From NCBI GenBank assembly GCA_963715575.1, contig OY970250.1:1612001-1676000 (forward strand): a stretch of 64,000 bases of DNA, read 5' to 3'. This document shows positions 62,872 to 64,000 of the stretch, in pieces (positions within the stretch are counted from its first letter, which is position 1; every line of letters begins with the position of its first letter). The stretch comes from AC-32 sp963715575 (GTDB taxonomy: Bacteria > Actinomycetota > Thermoleophilia > Gaiellales > Gaiellaceae). A program made the position numbers and the translations under genes. The notes beneath the pieces are model-generated. The model made no database searches, had not been told where the DNA came from, and was given only the letters and a program-made list of their open reading frames with translations.

Positions 62872-63849
62872 CTACGCAGCGGCGGGCGCCGGCGTGACCG
62901 GCAGGCCCTCGCGCTCGAGCAGCTGCCGCAGCATCTGCGCGTTGACGGGCGCCTGGGCGATCTCGGCACCCTCCTCGGCGGGGTTGTCGAGCGTCGGCAG
63001 GCCCGGCATCGTCGAGCGGCCGTTGTTGTTGAACATCGCGTAGACGTTCTCGGCCTGGCCGGAGAGCTCGGCCAGCGGCGAGACCCACTCGCCCAGCTCT
63101 TCCTCCGAGTAGAGGTAGTCGAAGCGCTCGGCCGCGCTGCCCGTGCGCTTGTTCCAGGTCGCCACGTTGCGGCCGTGGAAGCGGATGTACGCGTTGGGGC
63201 TCGTCGTGGCGACGACCGTCGGCGAGACGTTGCGCGCCTCCATCCGCGGCGCGTCGACGATCACGTAGGTCATGTGGTTGCGCTCGAGGAAGTCCAGCGT
63301 TTCGCGCCGGTTCTCCTCGTCGAGCCAGCTCGCGTGCCGGAACTCGACCAGCATCTCGTCGCCGCCGAGCTGCTCCTTGGCCCACTCCAGGTACTCGAGC
63401 GCCGAGGGCTTGAAGACGATGTACGGCGGCAGCTGCATCAGGATGCCGCCGAGCTTGCGCGTCTCCCGCAGCGGCGCGAGGGCGTCGTGGAAGCGGCGGA
63501 AGACCTCGGCGCGGAACTCGCGCGGCGGCCGGTCGACGCGGCCGCGCGAGTCGAGCGGCGCCGCGTCACGGAGGTCGGTCGGCAGCTGCTCGGCCTTGAC
63601 CGGGTGTCGCGTCATCACGCCGAAGGCCTTCACGTGCATGACGAACCCGTCAGGCGTGCGCTCGGCCCAGTTGTGAACCATGTGCTCGTCCGGGAGCCGG
63701 TAGTAGGTCGAGTTCGCCTCGACCACGTCGAAGCGCTCGGCGTAGTAGCGCAGCCGCTCCTCGGCGCCCTTGATCCCCGGTGGATAGAAGTACTTGGTCA
63801 GCGACTCGTCGGCCCAGGAGCACGTCCCGATCCGGATCGCCGCGGCCAT
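62872..63849 (-). CDS. DUF72 (YecE-like) protein
   Basis: A 325-aa protein with the TIM-barrel pattern of DUF72: IRIGTCSWADESLTKYFYPP, RLRYYAERFDVVEANSTYYR, then FVMHVKAFGVMTRHPVKAEQ near residue 71, KLGGILMQLPPYIVFKP near 132, VEFRHASWLDEENRRETLDF near 160 and YAMFNNNGRSTMPGLPTLDN near 265. The family is widespread with no proven reaction. The ATG lies six bases after TACCAT (63861-63856). It is divergent from the MFS gene at the window's end. Confidence 0.9.
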   Translation of the reverse strand: MAAAIRIGTCSWADESLTKYFYPPGIKGAEERLRYYAERFDVVEANSTYYRLPDEHMVHNWAERTPDGFVMHVKAFGVMTRHPVKAEQLPTDLRDAAPLDSRGRVDRPPREFRAEVFRRFHDALAPLRETRKLGGILMQLPPYIVFKPSALEYLEWAKEQLGGDEMLVEFRHASWLDEENRRETLDFLERNHMTYVIVDAPRMEARNVSPTVVATTSPNAYIRFHGRNVATWNKRTGSAAERFDYLYSEEELGEWVSPLAELSGQAENVYAMFNNNGRSTMPGLPTLDNPAEEGAEIAQAPVNAQMLRQLLEREGLPVTPAPAAA

Positions 63850-63899
63850 GGCCCGATGGTACGCCGCCCTGTAGCTCCGATGGCGGATACTCCGCCGGC

Positions 63900-64000
63900 A
63901 TGACCGGAGAGGGAAGCGCGGCCCGTTCGGGCACGCAGGTCGTCCTGCTGACGCTGGCCGCGGGCCAGTTCCTGATGACGCTTGACAGCTCCGTGATGAA
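63900..64000 (+). CDS. MFS transporter, N-terminal part (runs off the window)
   Basis: The first 33 codons of a major facilitator. After a polar start (MTGEGSAARSGTQ) comes VVLLTLAAGQFLMTLDSSVM, which matches segment 1 of DHA2-type drug exporters (the FLMxLDxSVMN motif). The ATG lies eight bases after a GATACT box. The gene is complete only beyond base 64000. Confidence 0.8.
   Translation, partial: MTGEGSAARSGTQVVLLTLAAGQFLMTLDSSVM

Overview
The window looks like chromosomal DNA from a high-GC actinobacterium, most plausibly of the Thermoleophilia (Gaiellales/Solirubrobacterales-like). That placement is inferred from base composition, GTG-rich starts, the dispersed pur genes beside rpsF-ssb-rpsR-rplI-dnaB, and a very regular promoter style. 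Most transcription units start with a TAnnnT box 6-8 bases before an ATG, GTG or even CTG, which is the layout of leaderless mRNAs. Genes inside units overlap by four bases (ATGA, GTGA, possibly CTGA) or by one base (TGATG, TAATG).

Layout. Bases 1-8 kb are a looser, accessory-looking region: a rifamycin ADP-ribosyltransferase (arr), a deletion remnant of a methyltransferase gene, a frameshifted membrane protein, a LuxR-type regulator, a Tat-exported ferritin-like protein and three tRNAs (Lys, Glu, Val). Two coding sequences end inside the Glu and Val tRNAs, and a decayed 3' half of tRNA-Val lies 2.5 kb further on. Bases 8-29 kb hold an ATP-grasp enzyme, an unusual membrane FtsH-like AAA protease, an M48 protease with a CDF metal exporter, a glycogen-debranching enzyme with a GT4 glycosyltransferase, MFS exporters, and a sulfur/Fe-S block (cystathionine synthase, monothiol glutaredoxin, BolA, cystathionine beta-synthase).

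Bases 29-57 kb carry almost the whole de novo purine pathway on the minus strand in several blocks: purM-N-H, purF, purL, purB-C-S-Q, purD-E and purA (no purK is seen). Between them sit small-molecule exporters, VOC and cupin proteins, Dps, a glutaredoxin-GNAT fusion, an Erm/KsgA-type rRNA methyltransferase, a GGDEF protein, and fdhD-mobA. Bases 57-61 kb are dnaB and the rpsF-ssb-rpsR-rplI unit. The end holds an amidase, an esterase, a DUF72 protein and the start of another MFS exporter.

The most striking signal is downstream of purH. An organomercurial-lyase-like gene has an in-frame TGA exactly where the family's second catalytic cysteine is expected. The TGA is followed at the right distance by a 7-bp hairpin with a GGUC loop, which is the form of a bacterial SECIS element, so this is a candidate selenoprotein. 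Second, three intergenic regions (48.2, 51.7 and 53.6 kb) share tandem 11-bp direct repeats with a GTnAC core, like the operators of OmpR-family regulators such as GlnR or PhoP. Third, purL has no ATG, GTG or TTG start available and apparently begins at a leaderless CTG. Two more genes have CTG starts overlapping an upstream TGA. All functional calls come from reading the sequence; no searches were run.
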